Assembly (NCBI GenBank): GCA_942492635.1
Contig: CALOFP010000002.1
Span: 806,001-870,000, forward strand
Length of the DNA stretch: 64,000 nt
Direction: 5' to 3'
Origin: CALOFP01 sp942492635
Lineage (GTDB): Bacteria; UBP6; UBA1177; CALOFP01
Below are positions 1-9,099 of this stretch, piece by piece (within the stretch, counting starts at the first letter, position 1; each line of letters starts with the position of its first letter). The position numbers and the translations under genes are program-made. Under the pieces are notes generated by a model, which searched no databases, was not told the origin of the DNA, and was given only the letters and a program-made list of their open reading frames with translations.

Positions 1-958
1 AGCGATCTGCGAAATGGTTGATAGGTTTTCCGACAAGCTTTCTTACAAGCATAATTACTGTGATTACGAGTAACAGCAGATTGATGATTCCGATAAAGAG
101 AACTTCCTTTGTAACTCTGTCGGCTGAGGCGAAAAGCTCATGTTCGTATGCCGTCATGAATATTGACCAGTCCATAATCTCGTTTGTAATGTAAACGCCT
201 AATTTATAGCTGCTGTCCGCCTCCCAGAAGTAGCGTGTATAACCGTTTTTCCTTGTTCGAACTTCCTTGACTCTGGGGTTGGAGGACATGTCTTTCAGCA
301 TGTCGATATTTTTCGGATGGTACAGATATCGGCTGGCCGAGTCTATCATGACGGCGTAGCCTGATTCTCCGATTTTCATTTTTTTCAGGAACATGTCGGT
401 AAACTTCTCAAGGTATATGGAAGTTACAACCATGCCCGTAATTCGGGTTCCCTCACGGATAAGGTGGGAGATGCAGAAAACCGGTTTTTTTGAAGCTGGT
501 GATATGTAGGGCAGCTTCTCTATGAACCTGTCTTCACCGGTCTTGAGAATTGAGGCGAATCCGAAATTCTTGAGATCCATACCGATTACTTCCGGATTGG
601 GGCTTGCAACAACAACTCCCTCCCTGTTTGAAACAAAGATGTTTTCGTATTCGTTGTAGGTCCTGAGATAGGAGGCCAGCAGTTTGTTCGCCTCTTCATT
701 TTTCCCGTCCCTGATTGCCGATCTGAATGTGTCTATGTCGGAAAGGGCATCAACCAGATCTACTCTCTCGTCTATCCAGTTGTTCAGGGCTTCATTGACA
801 CCCGTGGCGATGTGCTGCGCATCATCTTTAACCATTGACCGCACATTCTTCCTGAATGAAGAAATTGTTCGATAGCTCATGAAGGCCAGTAGAACAACAC
901 TGACCGTGCAGATGGAGAGTAGCAGCTTTCCTGCAACTCCCAGATTCTTGATTTTCAT
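1..958 (-). CDS. Methyl-accepting chemotaxis-type receptor, N-terminal part (cut by window edge)
   Basis: The first ~319 residues are visible: a short basic N-terminus, a membrane segment at about residues 9-27, a large periplasmic region (~35-285) of double-Cache type with the GESGYAVMID stretch typical of the membrane-proximal Cache lobe, and a second membrane segment at ~293-313. It stops as a HAMP domain begins (RKLVGKPINHF). The start is the ATG at 958, preceded by GGGAGG. The signalling half lies outside the window, so chemoreceptor is the likely reading, but a Cache-HAMP kinase or cyclase is possible. Its sensor region is clearly different from the three receptors at the other end of the window. 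Confidence 0.75.
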   Translation of the reverse strand, partial: MKIKNLGVAGKLLLSICTVSVVLLAFMSYRTISSFRKNVRSMVKDDAQHIATGVNEALNNWIDERVDLVDALSDIDTFRSAIRDGKNEEANKLLASYLRTYNEYENIFVSNREGVVVASPNPEVIGMDLKNFGFASILKTGEDRFIEKLPYISPASKKPVFCISHLIREGTRITGMVVTSIYLEKFTDMFLKKMKIGESGYAVMIDSASRYLYHPKNIDMLKDMSSNPRVKEVRTRKNGYTRYFWEADSSYKLGVYITNEIMDWSIFMTAYEHELFASADRVTKEVLFIGIINLLLLVITVIMLVRKLVGKPINHFADR

Positions 959-1395
959 TGTTTTCCCTCCCAACAGAATAAAGAACCAAATTGAGGAATA
1001 TTACACCAGTAGTAAATATATGCAAATTAATGGTAGGTTTAAATTCTACAACTTAGACAAATATTAAACGCAATGAGTAATTGTAAAAGATGCAGATGGG
1101 AATGTTTTTTAAAAATTTGAAATTTTGAAAATGGTTTCTTTGGAAAAATCTTCCCTCTGTTATTTCAGGTGATTGAAAAATTCTGAAGCAGATATTTTAG
1201 ATCATGGTTGTTGGTGGTGGTAAAAAAATGTATAAAAAAGATTTTCAATATTTGTTTGAAAAAGTCAGTGTTTTCCAAGTGTTTTACTTTTGATTTATTT
1301 AAAACGGTGTTTAGCCCAGCCATCTTCTTGAAAATATTGTAAAAGTTGGTTTTCGGTGTATAATTGCATCGCAGTTTTTTATACATGAGGAAGGA
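959..1395. other. Intergenic region between divergent genes
   Basis: This AT-rich stretch of 437 bases separates the leftward receptor gene from the rightward acyl-CoA ligase. It holds a probable ligase promoter at 1337-1364. No RNA gene, repeat or convincing open frame is seen in the rest. Confidence 0.6.
1337..1364 (+). promoter_or_regulatory. Predicted sigma70-type promoter of the acyl-CoA ligase gene
   Basis: TTGTAA (1337-1342), 16 bases, then a perfect TATAAT (1359-1364). The expected transcript start near 1371 leaves a leader of about 25 bases containing the AGGAAGG ribosome site. Confidence 0.5.
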
Positions 1396-3048
1396 ATGCT
1401 TAAGGAAAATCTGGTAAGAAAATTGGAAGGTTCTATAAGAAAACAGTGGGCAAATCCATCCCTCGGTGATTACCGGGGAAAAGCATACAGCTACGGTGAG
1501 GTCGGAGGAAGGATCCTCCGGATGCACCACCTCTTTTCAGCACTTGGGATAGAGAAGGGTGACAAGGTTTCCGTTCTGGGAAGAAATTGCGCCAACTGGG
1601 CAGTAACCTATCTTGCAACCGTAAGTTACGGCGCCGTAATCGTTCCCATTCTTCCGGATTTCAAGCCGAGTGAAGTGCATCACATAGTAAACCACAGCGA
1701 TTCGAGACTGCTTTTCGTCGCGGACAACATTTTTGACAATATTGACGAGGAGAAGATGACCGGACTCAAGGCGATTTTCTCTTTGGGCAGTATGGAGCTG
1801 CTGTTCTCTGCCGGCAATGAGACTGACTCACTCGTAGGTAACTCAAAGACAGGCTATGTCGAGAGTTACGGACATATTGAGGCCGAGAATTTCACACTTC
1901 CGGAAGTTGAAAACAGTGAACTCGCGGCAATTGTATACACTTCGGGAACAACAGGCTTCTCCAAGGGGGCAATGCTTTCCCACAATGCACTCATTGCGAA
2001 TATCGAATACTACATTGAGAATCTACCGATAAACGAAGGCGATACGGTTCTCTCCTTTCTTCCGCTGGCTCACGCGTTCGGTTGCGCATTCGAATTTCTT
2101 TCTCCCTTTGTGAAAGGATGTCACATAACGTTTTTAGGAAAGACACCGACACCGAAGGTCGTTGTCAGGGCATTTAACGAAGTAAAGCCGAGGGTTGTTC
2201 TTTCTGTCCCGCTTATCATAGAAAAGATATACAGAAATCAGATAAAACCTTTTCTCGAAAAGAGAAGAGGGAGGCTGTTGATGAGAGTTCCCCTCATAAA
2301 TACCCTGGTGCGAAGAAAGATCCGGGAGAAACTGGTGGGAGCATTCGGAGGAAACATTATTGAGGTCGTAATAGGTGGAGCCGCCCTCAACAGGGATGTT
2401 GAAAAGTTTTTCAGGAAAATAGGATTTCCCTTTTCTCTCGGATACGGTATGACCGAGTGCGGACCGCTTATCAGTTATGCAAATCATAAGAAACAGCGAC
2501 TACAATCCGTAGGTGAGCCCATCGATTTTCTCGAGCTGAAAATAGGTGAGCCCGATCCTGAAACCGGAGTGGGAGAGATCCTTGTAAAAGGTGAGAATGT
2601 GATGGAAGGCTACTACAAGGATGCTAAGGCTACATCGGAAGTGCTCATTGACGGTTGGCTGAGAACAGGAGATATAGGAAGGCTGGACAAAAACGGCTAC
2701 CTTTACCTTACCGGAAGATCTAAAAATATGATACTCGGGTCGAGCGGTCAGAATATTTTCCCCGAAGAGATTGAATCTGTGCTCAATAACCTGCCTTATG
2801 TTGTTGAATCAATTGTTCTTCCCCATGAAAAGAAGTTGGTGGCACTGGTTCATCCCGATTTCGATCTGGCCGATCAGGACGGTATTACAAAGGAAAATCT
2901 CGAAGCGATCATGGAGGAGAACAGAGAGGAGTTGAATAAACGTATTCCCTCCTACAGCAGCGTCTCGGCAATAAAAATTTATCCCGAAGAGTTTGAAAAA
3001 ACACCGACAAAAAAGATCAAGAGGATGCTCTACACCGTTCTTTCCTGA
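1396..3048 (+). CDS. AMP-binding long-chain acyl-CoA synthetase family protein
   Basis: A 550-residue ANL-superfamily adenylating enzyme, expected to activate a fatty or other carboxylic acid with ATP and load it onto CoA. The P-loop YTSGTTGFSKG is at ~180-190, GYGMTECGP (A5-like motif) at ~350, the hinge and ATP-binding segment GWLRTGDIGRLDKNGYLYLTGR at ~420-440, and the C-terminal lysine region (PTKKIKRM) within the last 15 residues. The length is normal for acyl-CoA synthetases. ATG at 1396 follows AGGAAGG. It stands alone with its own promoter. Chain-length specificity cannot be read from the sequence. Confidence 0.88.
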   Translation: MLKENLVRKLEGSIRKQWANPSLGDYRGKAYSYGEVGGRILRMHHLFSALGIEKGDKVSVLGRNCANWAVTYLATVSYGAVIVPILPDFKPSEVHHIVNHSDSRLLFVADNIFDNIDEEKMTGLKAIFSLGSMELLFSAGNETDSLVGNSKTGYVESYGHIEAENFTLPEVENSELAAIVYTSGTTGFSKGAMLSHNALIANIEYYIENLPINEGDTVLSFLPLAHAFGCAFEFLSPFVKGCHITFLGKTPTPKVVVRAFNEVKPRVVLSVPLIIEKIYRNQIKPFLEKRRGRLLMRVPLINTLVRRKIREKLVGAFGGNIIEVVIGGAALNRDVEKFFRKIGFPFSLGYGMTECGPLISYANHKKQRLQSVGEPIDFLELKIGEPDPETGVGEILVKGENVMEGYYKDAKATSEVLIDGWLRTGDIGRLDKNGYLYLTGRSKNMILGSSGQNIFPEEIESVLNNLPYVVESIVLPHEKKLVALVHPDFDLADQDGITKENLEAIMEENREELNKRIPSYSSVSAIKIYPEEFEKTPTKKIKRMLYTVLS

Positions 3049-3115
3049 GTTGGTGGAGGACAGGACCTATAACCATTAGTCCCGTGAGTCGTATGGGTTC
3101 CGCATCCTAAAAGCG

Positions 3116-4126
3116 TTATGGCCTCAGTACTTTTACACTGGAACTTTTAAAGGTGGCATAAAGCACGCTCCCAGGTTTTATACCCATCTGTCCGAGGGAG
3201 CTGAAACTTATCCTTGAGCGTAGTTCGACTCCAGCATCAATAATGACTTCGACGTGATACAGGTTTTTCAGAATGTCTTTGACTGTTCCTTCAATGCAGT
3301 TCCTTGCGGAACTTTCAAGGGGTGCCGTAGACAGTATGATCTCTTCTCCCTTAATCAGCACGTTGCAGCTTTCTATGTCCGGGGTTTCCACATTGAAACT
3401 GATATTCTCTCCGGTAAAAATTCTGTTTCTGATTGAGCCGTGAAAAAGATTCCTGTGTCCGACGAACCTGGCGACGAAGCTGTTCGATGGATTCTTGAAT
3501 ATTCCGGTTGGAGTGTCTATCTGCTCGATTTTTCCTCCATTCAACACGATGATACGATCCGCGAGTGCGAGGGCTTCTTCAAAATCGTGTGTCACATGAA
3601 GGAAGGTTGTGCCGGTTTCTCTGTGAATCTCTCTGAAGAACGCCTGTACATCTCTTCTTTTCTCGATGTCTAGGGCGGCAGTGGGTTCGTCGATAAGATA
3701 GATCTCCGGTTTAATAGCCATTGCTCTCGCTATGGCGACACGCTGTTTTTCTCCGCCGGAAAGTGTGGCGACGTCTCGATTCAGTAATTTATCAATTCCC
3801 AGAATTTCTGAAATATTCGAGACAACTTCAGCCTGTTTTGTTCTAGATTCACCTCTCATTCTCAGTCCGTAGCATATGTTTTTCATTACATTCATATGCG
3901 GAAAAAGCATGTAGTCTTGGTAAATGTATCCGACTTGTTTATTTTCCATTCCTGTGATTAGTCCATGGTCGGGATATAAGAGACCTGCAATAAGTTCAAG
4001 AACAACAGTTTTGCCTGCTCCGCTTGGACCCAGAATTACAAGATACTCTCCCCTCTCGATTTTGAAGGAAATCCCTTTAAGAGAAAAGGTTTCATAACTT
4101 TTGAAAACATCTTTGAGTTCAATCAT
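3116..4126 (-). CDS. wtpC: Tungstate/molybdate ABC transporter ATP-binding protein
   Basis: A 336-residue ABC ATPase. Walker A GPSGAGKT is at 33-40, signature LSGGEKQRVAIARA at ~126-139, Walker B YLIDEP at ~150 with the D-loop after it, and the H-loop histidine in LHVTHDFEEA. A C-terminal ~75-residue extension is TOBE-like, as in oxyanion importers. The start is placed at ATG 4126, after GGGAGGTC; a longer frame begins at 4141. The gene overlaps wtpB by 8 bases and is the last gene of a wtpA-wtpB-wtpC operon. It powers uptake of the oxyanion held by the lipoprotein WtpA. Substrate choice (tungstate or molybdate) is inferred from WtpA. Confidence 0.88.
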   Translation of the reverse strand: MIELKDVFKSYETFSLKGISFKIERGEYLVILGPSGAGKTVVLELIAGLLYPDHGLITGMENKQVGYIYQDYMLFPHMNVMKNICYGLRMRGESRTKQAEVVSNISEILGIDKLLNRDVATLSGGEKQRVAIARAMAIKPEIYLIDEPTAALDIEKRRDVQAFFREIHRETGTTFLHVTHDFEEALALADRIIVLNGGKIEQIDTPTGIFKNPSNSFVARFVGHRNLFHGSIRNRIFTGENISFNVETPDIESCNVLIKGEEIILSTAPLESSARNCIEGTVKDILKNLYHVEVIIDAGVELRSRISFSSLGQMGIKPGSVLYATFKSSSVKVLRP

Positions 4127-4871
4127 GACGACCTCCCTCAATTCCCCGAAGAATAATGAAAACAGTCAGGCACACAAGTATCAGGATCACCGCAACAGGA
4201 CGGGCATAGCGGAGACCGAAAGCCTCGTAGCGGTCGTAGATAAGTACCGGTGCGATCATCGGATGGTATGCTAGAACAACCACGGCACCGAATTCTGAAA
4301 TGCCTCTTGCCCACATCATGATTGCTCCGGAGAGGATGGAACGTCGGAGAAGCGGGACCGTGACAGTGAGAAAAGCCTGGATAGGTGAAGCTCCCAGTGT
4401 GATCGCCGCCTTTTCATATCTCGGATCCACAAGTTTCACGCCGCTTTTCACACTGTTGATGAGAAAGGGGACGGAAACAAAGAACATTGCGATGCTTATT
4501 GCCACCTCAGATCCCATGATTGAAATTCCTGAAACCCTGCCGAACATTGAGTTTCGACCCCATACAGAAAGCAGCGCAATGCCGGCAGCCGTGTGTGGAA
4601 CGATAACAGGAAGATCGATTATTCCCTCTACAACTCTTTTAAAGGGAAATTTGTAGCGTCCGAGAATCCATGCCAGCGGCGTTCCGAAAAAGAGTGCGAT
4701 GAGCGTTGCCCAGAGTGAAGCCCTGAGAGTAAGCAGGATCGAGGCGGTTACTTCGGAATCTCTGAAACCTTCAAAGAATTTTGAAGCCTCCGTGGAGAGA
4801 ACGAGGTTCACAAGTGGATAGAGAATGAAAAATATTATGAGAAGACCGAATAGTGTGAAGATCTTCCTCAT
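4119..4871 (-). CDS. wtpB: Tungstate/molybdate ABC transporter permease
   Basis: A 250-residue integral membrane protein with about six hydrophobic segments, the first at residues ~5-25. The EAA loop that docks on the ATPase is visible as EKAAITLGASPIQAFLTV at ~155-172, and the C-terminus carries ISEFGAVVVLAYHP, typical of CysTW/ModB permeases. Its ATG overlaps the wtpA stop as ATGA, implying translational coupling. It forms the membrane channel of the importer. Confidence 0.88.
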   Translation of the reverse strand: MRKIFTLFGLLIIFFILYPLVNLVLSTEASKFFEGFRDSEVTASILLTLRASLWATLIALFFGTPLAWILGRYKFPFKRVVEGIIDLPVIVPHTAAGIALLSVWGRNSMFGRVSGISIMGSEVAISIAMFFVSVPFLINSVKSGVKLVDPRYEKAAITLGASPIQAFLTVTVPLLRRSILSGAIMMWARGISEFGAVVVLAYHPMIAPVLIYDRYEAFGLRYARPVAVILILVCLTVFIILRGIEGGRHD

Positions 4872-5821
4872 TTTGTAATTGATTTTACAAAAGGTTTAAG
4901 AATGTTGGGAAGCTTTTCATGTTGGAGCGATTCAGCCGGATTAATCACCGGATGACCGTTTTTTTCCATAATCTTTCGGCCTTTCGTTCCAAGTATGAAG
5001 CGTACGAATTTTTCACCATACCTTTTATTTTTAGCGTTTTTCGGAACGGTAATACCGTAAACCATCGGTGCTCCGTATTTCACAATCTTATCCCCCGGTT
5101 TTTTTCCGACAAGTTCAACTGATGCATTATTCTTGTAGAAATCACGGTGGGATGAGTTGCCGAGATTTATTTCCGCAGGCAGTTCCATGAAGGGGTAGTG
5201 GTGTTGAGCTGCGACAGATTTGTATATGAAAATGTAGTCGAGTTCACCTGCGTCCAGCATTGCTATGAGATCAGTCTCCTTGGCTCTGATATTTTTCTTC
5301 GGCATCGAATCACGAAGCTTTTTGTACAGATCCTTTCTGTCGTAAAATTTTTCGGCAAGCTGCCACACCAGCAGGGTTCTGTATCCGCAGGGGTCCTTTT
5401 CCGGTTCGCTGTGGCCGTACTCCACACCTTCGCTCATCAGAATATCAGGCCAGTTCGTAGAGTTTATCATACCCTTCTTCTTAGACTTCTCGGTGTACAT
5501 GATTACCATTTCATTAGTTACGAAATTGATACTGTAGTCGGCATAATCAGGCATCAGAAGAGTCCTTATAACGCTTTCATCGGCGCTTCCCATAACATCA
5601 GCTCTTCGTTTCTGGTCGGTTATCTTTCTGGCGCAGGCTCTTGATCCCCCAGCCTCCAGAAGAACGATGGTGTTAGGAAACTCTTTTTCGAATTCAGCCT
5701 TCATAGATTTAAAGGGTTTTGAAAGGGAGCCGGCGTGAAAGACTGTGATCTCAATCGGCTGAGAACTTTTCTTGCAGCCGACAAATAGAAGAAGAGCAAC
5801 GATAACAAGTATTTTTTTCAT
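4868..5821 (-). CDS. wtpA: Tungstate/molybdate-binding lipoprotein of ABC transporter
   Basis: A 317-residue solute-binding protein of the WtpA/ModA type. A signal peptide ends in a lipobox, FVGC, at about residue 16. The mature protein begins with ITVFHAGSLSKPF and continues with EAGGSRACARKITD and ADVMGSADE, the oxyanion-binding signature of the archaeal-type WtpA family rather than classical ModA. The start is ATG 5821; a longer frame from 5833 would place the GGAGG ribosome site inside the coding sequence. It is the first gene of wtpABC. Tungstate or molybdate uptake would supply pterin cofactors for oxidoreductases; no such enzyme is in this window. No molybdenum-cofactor riboswitch is visible upstream. 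Confidence 0.88.
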   Translation of the reverse strand: MKKILVIVALLLFVGCKKSSQPIEITVFHAGSLSKPFKSMKAEFEKEFPNTIVLLEAGGSRACARKITDQKRRADVMGSADESVIRTLLMPDYADYSINFVTNEMVIMYTEKSKKKGMINSTNWPDILMSEGVEYGHSEPEKDPCGYRTLLVWQLAEKFYDRKDLYKKLRDSMPKKNIRAKETDLIAMLDAGELDYIFIYKSVAAQHHYPFMELPAEINLGNSSHRDFYKNNASVELVGKKPGDKIVKYGAPMVYGITVPKNAKNKRYGEKFVRFILGTKGRKIMEKNGHPVINPAESLQHEKLPNILKPFVKSITK

Positions 5822-5986
5822 ATTTTCCTCCAAAATCGATTTCCTTATTATGATTAAAAAGGTTAACTCAGCTTGATAATGAAGGCAAGAAGTCGCTGAA
5901 TTTCAGATGCTTATGACTGGAATTTTGAGTGTTTTTCGAGAGATGTCCTTAAAATGATGACAGTTTCTTGAGAATAAGTTTTCTTG

Positions 5987-6337
5987 TCAGGCAGAGAGCA
6001 GCTGAATACTGTTTTCATTTCTGCAAGCGCTTCTCTTTATGTACCTTTCACACTGACGGCAGACATCGTAACCGAGCATGATACCGAGGATGAAATCCTC
6101 TTCGTCGCTGAACTGGTACAGCTCTTTGTCCCCAATTCTTTTCACTACCTCGACACAACGTTTGTCGCCGAAGAAAATGTTTATCTTTTTGTCTCCGACA
6201 GATCTTATGATAAAGTCGATTCCTGATCGTTTCAGGAGGCAATTTACCTCTTCTTCCTCGGATTTGGCACATGTGTGAAGAATAAGATTGCGAATTCCTT
6301 TTTTGTATTCATAGATGTGGTGTTTCAATACTTCCAT
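5987..6337 (-). CDS. DUF2023 family protein
   Basis: 116 residues beginning MEVLKHHIYEYKKGIRNL, the N-terminal signature of DUF2023, a small conserved family of unknown function. The middle has the KKINIFFGD strand, and the C-terminal third carries a Cys pair, DVCRQCERY, that could bind metal. The start is ATG 6337 directly after CGGAGG; a longer frame from 6415 lacks this. It lies 165 bases upstream of wtpA on the same strand, so co-transcription is possible but not shown. Function is unknown. Confidence 0.75.
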   Translation of the reverse strand: MEVLKHHIYEYKKGIRNLILHTCAKSEEEEVNCLLKRSGIDFIIRSVGDKKINIFFGDKRCVEVVKRIGDKELYQFSDEEDFILGIMLGYDVCRQCERYIKRSACRNENSIQLLSA

Positions 6338-6596
6338 CGGTTCCTCCGAAAATTGCTTCAGCACTATGGTAATCAAGAACGGGTGTGAGTCAACTAAAAA
6401 AGTTAGGATGTGCAAATAAAATAGTGCTATTGTTTCGCTCCTGTTGGGTTAACATCACGATAAGACACGATAAAATAATTGAATCATGCTGATTGGTTGC
6501 ATGGATGTTTAACCATTTTTATATTGATGCACATTTGGGGAAAAATCGGTTTTCGGGTGAAAATTTAGAATAGACGATCCGGTAGAAAGTTGTGAT

Positions 6597-8078
6597 TCAA
6601 CTCTGTATTTTTTTCACCAGGTGATAGGCTGAAAGCAGCTTGTCCAGAATCGAATCAGGGAGCAGGCTTCTTAAACGATATCGATAATATTTACTTCGGC
6701 TTAAAAGAGTCGAGTGAAGAACTCTACCTCTTCGAACAACATCCTCGCTTGTAAAGTGATCGGTCTCTATCACAATTCCGTCTCTTGTGGAGAATCTTTC
6801 GATTTTTTCTGGCGCAGAGTAGCTGTCCTCCTTGATCCACCCTTCATTTACCGTTCTTTCAAAAAGTTTTGTCCCCGGGTAGGGTTGCGCGATGAAAAAT
6901 ACAAACTCTATGCTTGGGGCCATTTTTTTCATTTTTTTGTAGTAGGAAAGGGCATTTTGAAAACGTTCCTCTGTCTCTCCAGGGTATCCGTAAATAGCAA
7001 ATGCGGAGCAGGAAATGTCGTGCTTGTGAATAAGTTGAGCAACGTCCAGAGCCTTTGAAAGATTCAGTTTCTTGTTCATGCTCTTGAGAACGTTTTCGTC
7101 TCCGTTTTCAAGAGCGATATTTATTTGCAGACAGTTCGATTCCTTGAATTTTTTAATAAGCGACTCATCCAGAGTGTCCAGACGTAGCCCGTTGGGGGCA
7201 GTCCAAGCCAGTTTCTTTCCTCTTTCGTTTATTCTCTTGACTCCTTCCAGAATTTTCAATGCCCTTTCCGGTCTCAACGTAAAATTGTCGTCTTCAAATT
7301 CCAGGCAGTTGATGTCGTACTCCTCAACGAGCAACTCAATTTCGCTGATGACATCTTCGGGAGATCGGGGACGCCACCTGTAGCCGCACACCGGATGGAC
7401 TGAGCAGAATTCGCAATCAAAGGGGCAACCTCTCGATGTTATGATGCTTGCTGTTCGCCACCCCCTGGAATTTCTTTGTGATCTTGTTGTGTATTTCTCA
7501 AATGGAATGAGATCCCTAGCAGGATAAGGCATCCCTTCAAGAGACTTGAGATGAAAATTTTCTGTGTCCCTTATGGAAGAGGGATCTTGCGGATCTATAA
7601 CCCCTGCAGGGAGATGACCTTTCCTGTTGCTGTCAAGATGTTGCAGAAGGTTCTGCATAGGAACTTCACCTTCCCCCACAACTATAAAATCTGCCTCAGA
7701 TGTTGTCGCGAGTTCTCTTTGGGTACTCGGATAGACGCCTCCCATAACTACAGGTCGTTCGGGATACGAAATTTTTATATCGTGGATCAGAGTGTGAACG
7801 AGCGATGCAAGGTGAGAGAATGGAGCGGAAACGCCGACAATGTTAGTGTGCTCCGGAATTCTTGAAATGATTTGCTCATTGGTTAACCCGACCTTCAGAA
7901 GACCGTTATCCAGGTATGTGTGTTGATTTTCACCCTCTTTAAGGGCATCGATTATCGTGACCTCGTTACCTTTTGATCTCAGGTATGATCCGATGTAGAG
8001 AATCCCGAGACAGTGTGAAAAGACGACGTCACTTTTTTTGAAAAATGTGAACGGGGGATTGATTAAGGTGATGTGCAT
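6597..8078 (-). CDS. B12-binding domain radical SAM protein
   Basis: A 493-residue enzyme with an N-terminal cobalamin-binding Rossmann domain (~1-150, starting ITLINPPF, with GVSAPFSHLA and VMGGVYPS) followed by a radical SAM barrel. The 4Fe-4S motif is SRGCPFDCEFCSV at ~215-227 (CxxxCxxC). LEFEDDNFTL and the CSAFAIYGYPGET segment are typical of BchE/P-methylase-like enzymes that methylate or cyclise unactivated carbons. ATG 8078 is preceded by GGAGG. No gene for a partner substrate is recognisable. The neighbouring upstream gene encodes a SAM-hydrolysing enzyme on the same strand 101 bases away, so they may be co-transcribed. Confidence 0.85.
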   Translation of the reverse strand: MHITLINPPFTFFKKSDVVFSHCLGILYIGSYLRSKGNEVTIIDALKEGENQHTYLDNGLLKVGLTNEQIISRIPEHTNIVGVSAPFSHLASLVHTLIHDIKISYPERPVVMGGVYPSTQRELATTSEADFIVVGEGEVPMQNLLQHLDSNRKGHLPAGVIDPQDPSSIRDTENFHLKSLEGMPYPARDLIPFEKYTTRSQRNSRGWRTASIITSRGCPFDCEFCSVHPVCGYRWRPRSPEDVISEIELLVEEYDINCLEFEDDNFTLRPERALKILEGVKRINERGKKLAWTAPNGLRLDTLDESLIKKFKESNCLQINIALENGDENVLKSMNKKLNLSKALDVAQLIHKHDISCSAFAIYGYPGETEERFQNALSYYKKMKKMAPSIEFVFFIAQPYPGTKLFERTVNEGWIKEDSYSAPEKIERFSTRDGIVIETDHFTSEDVVRRGRVLHSTLLSRSKYYRYRLRSLLPDSILDKLLSAYHLVKKIQS

Positions 8079-8179
8079 TGGTTTGTACCTCCGAGGAAAA
8101 TCATCAGCTAATAAAATTATAAAAGATAAAACGAAATGTATCAAGAAAAGTGTTTGAGTGACTTCTTTTCTTCGATTGA

Positions 8180-8956
8180 CTAATGAGCCTCAACAACGTA
8201 GACTCTGTCTCCTGATCGGAGACCGAGTTTTTCTTTTACGGATTCTTGATATATGGATAGTTCAAGCAGATTATCGCTGTTGATGATCCCAACGGGCTTC
8301 TTTGTTCCCGGGACGGAGTAGCAGGATGAGAAGTGAAAAATTATTCCGTTGCAGGAGATCTTAATCTCACGAAATTTTATTAAAGATGACGAGTGAATGT
8401 TTGTCGCAGCGTTTCCGAAACGATCGAATAGTACTATTGACCCTTCAACTGAGTTTGGTTTAATGACGGGTTCATTATTTTTCAGTATGATAATTTCTTT
8501 CATGGGGTCTCCGAGGATTTCGGGAGAGATGCCGCTTGCTATCATCGCCCCGGCGGGGGCGAACAGATGAAGTCCGTCAAAAGTTTTATGGGATCTCCAC
8601 CAATTGGTTTCCTTTAAAAGACGGAAAATTTTTTCTGCCCCGAATTTTTTGACAATTCCGGTAAATATTCCATTGTCCGGACCAACAAACCACTGACAGT
8701 TGCTTCGGATAATCACTGGATTTCTATCGGATCCGACACCGGGATCTACAACAGCTATGTGGACTGTTTCCGGAGGAAAAGCAGGGGCCGATCGTACGAT
8801 GCACCATGATGCCGCTAGAATGCTCTGCGGTTCGATGTCGTGAGAAATGTCGATCAAGGTTGCTCCCGGAAGAAGGGATAGAATTCTACCCTTCATCGCA
8901 CCCGCATATCCATCTTGTGTACCGAAATCTGTCGTCAATGTTATTAATGGATTCAT
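8180..8956 (-). CDS. SAM hydroxide adenosyltransferase (DUF62 / duf-62 family)
   Basis: 258 residues matching the DUF62 family: LTTDFGTQDGYAGAMKG at the N-terminus, IDISHDIEPQ, the VVDPGVGSDR loop, FVGPDNGIF, and a C-terminal domain with LFDRFGNAATNI. Characterised members split S-adenosylmethionine with hydroxide to adenosine and methionine and are related to fluorinases and chlorinases. AAGGA lies before ATG 8956. It is divergent from the lipid gene that follows and probably leads the unit with the radical SAM gene. Confidence 0.87.
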   Translation of the reverse strand: MNPLITLTTDFGTQDGYAGAMKGRILSLLPGATLIDISHDIEPQSILAASWCIVRSAPAFPPETVHIAVVDPGVGSDRNPVIIRSNCQWFVGPDNGIFTGIVKKFGAEKIFRLLKETNWWRSHKTFDGLHLFAPAGAMIASGISPEILGDPMKEIIILKNNEPVIKPNSVEGSIVLFDRFGNAATNIHSSSLIKFREIKISCNGIIFHFSSCYSVPGTKKPVGIINSDNLLELSIYQESVKEKLGLRSGDRVYVVEAH

Positions 8957-9099
8957 GTTTTTTTCCTTAAAAGCTGTTATGCTTAAATTTTACAGCAATG
9001 TTTTCATAATCTACAGTCCAAAAGCGCAAAGTGAACCTATCAGCCGTCAGCTACATCCTGTAAAATGTGTTATTCAACAACATGATGGAGGAGTCGGGA

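Noticed and set aside
5822..5986. Molybdenum-cofactor riboswitch upstream of wtpA
   Set aside because: None of the conserved Moco-motif stems could be recognised in this AT-rich stretch.
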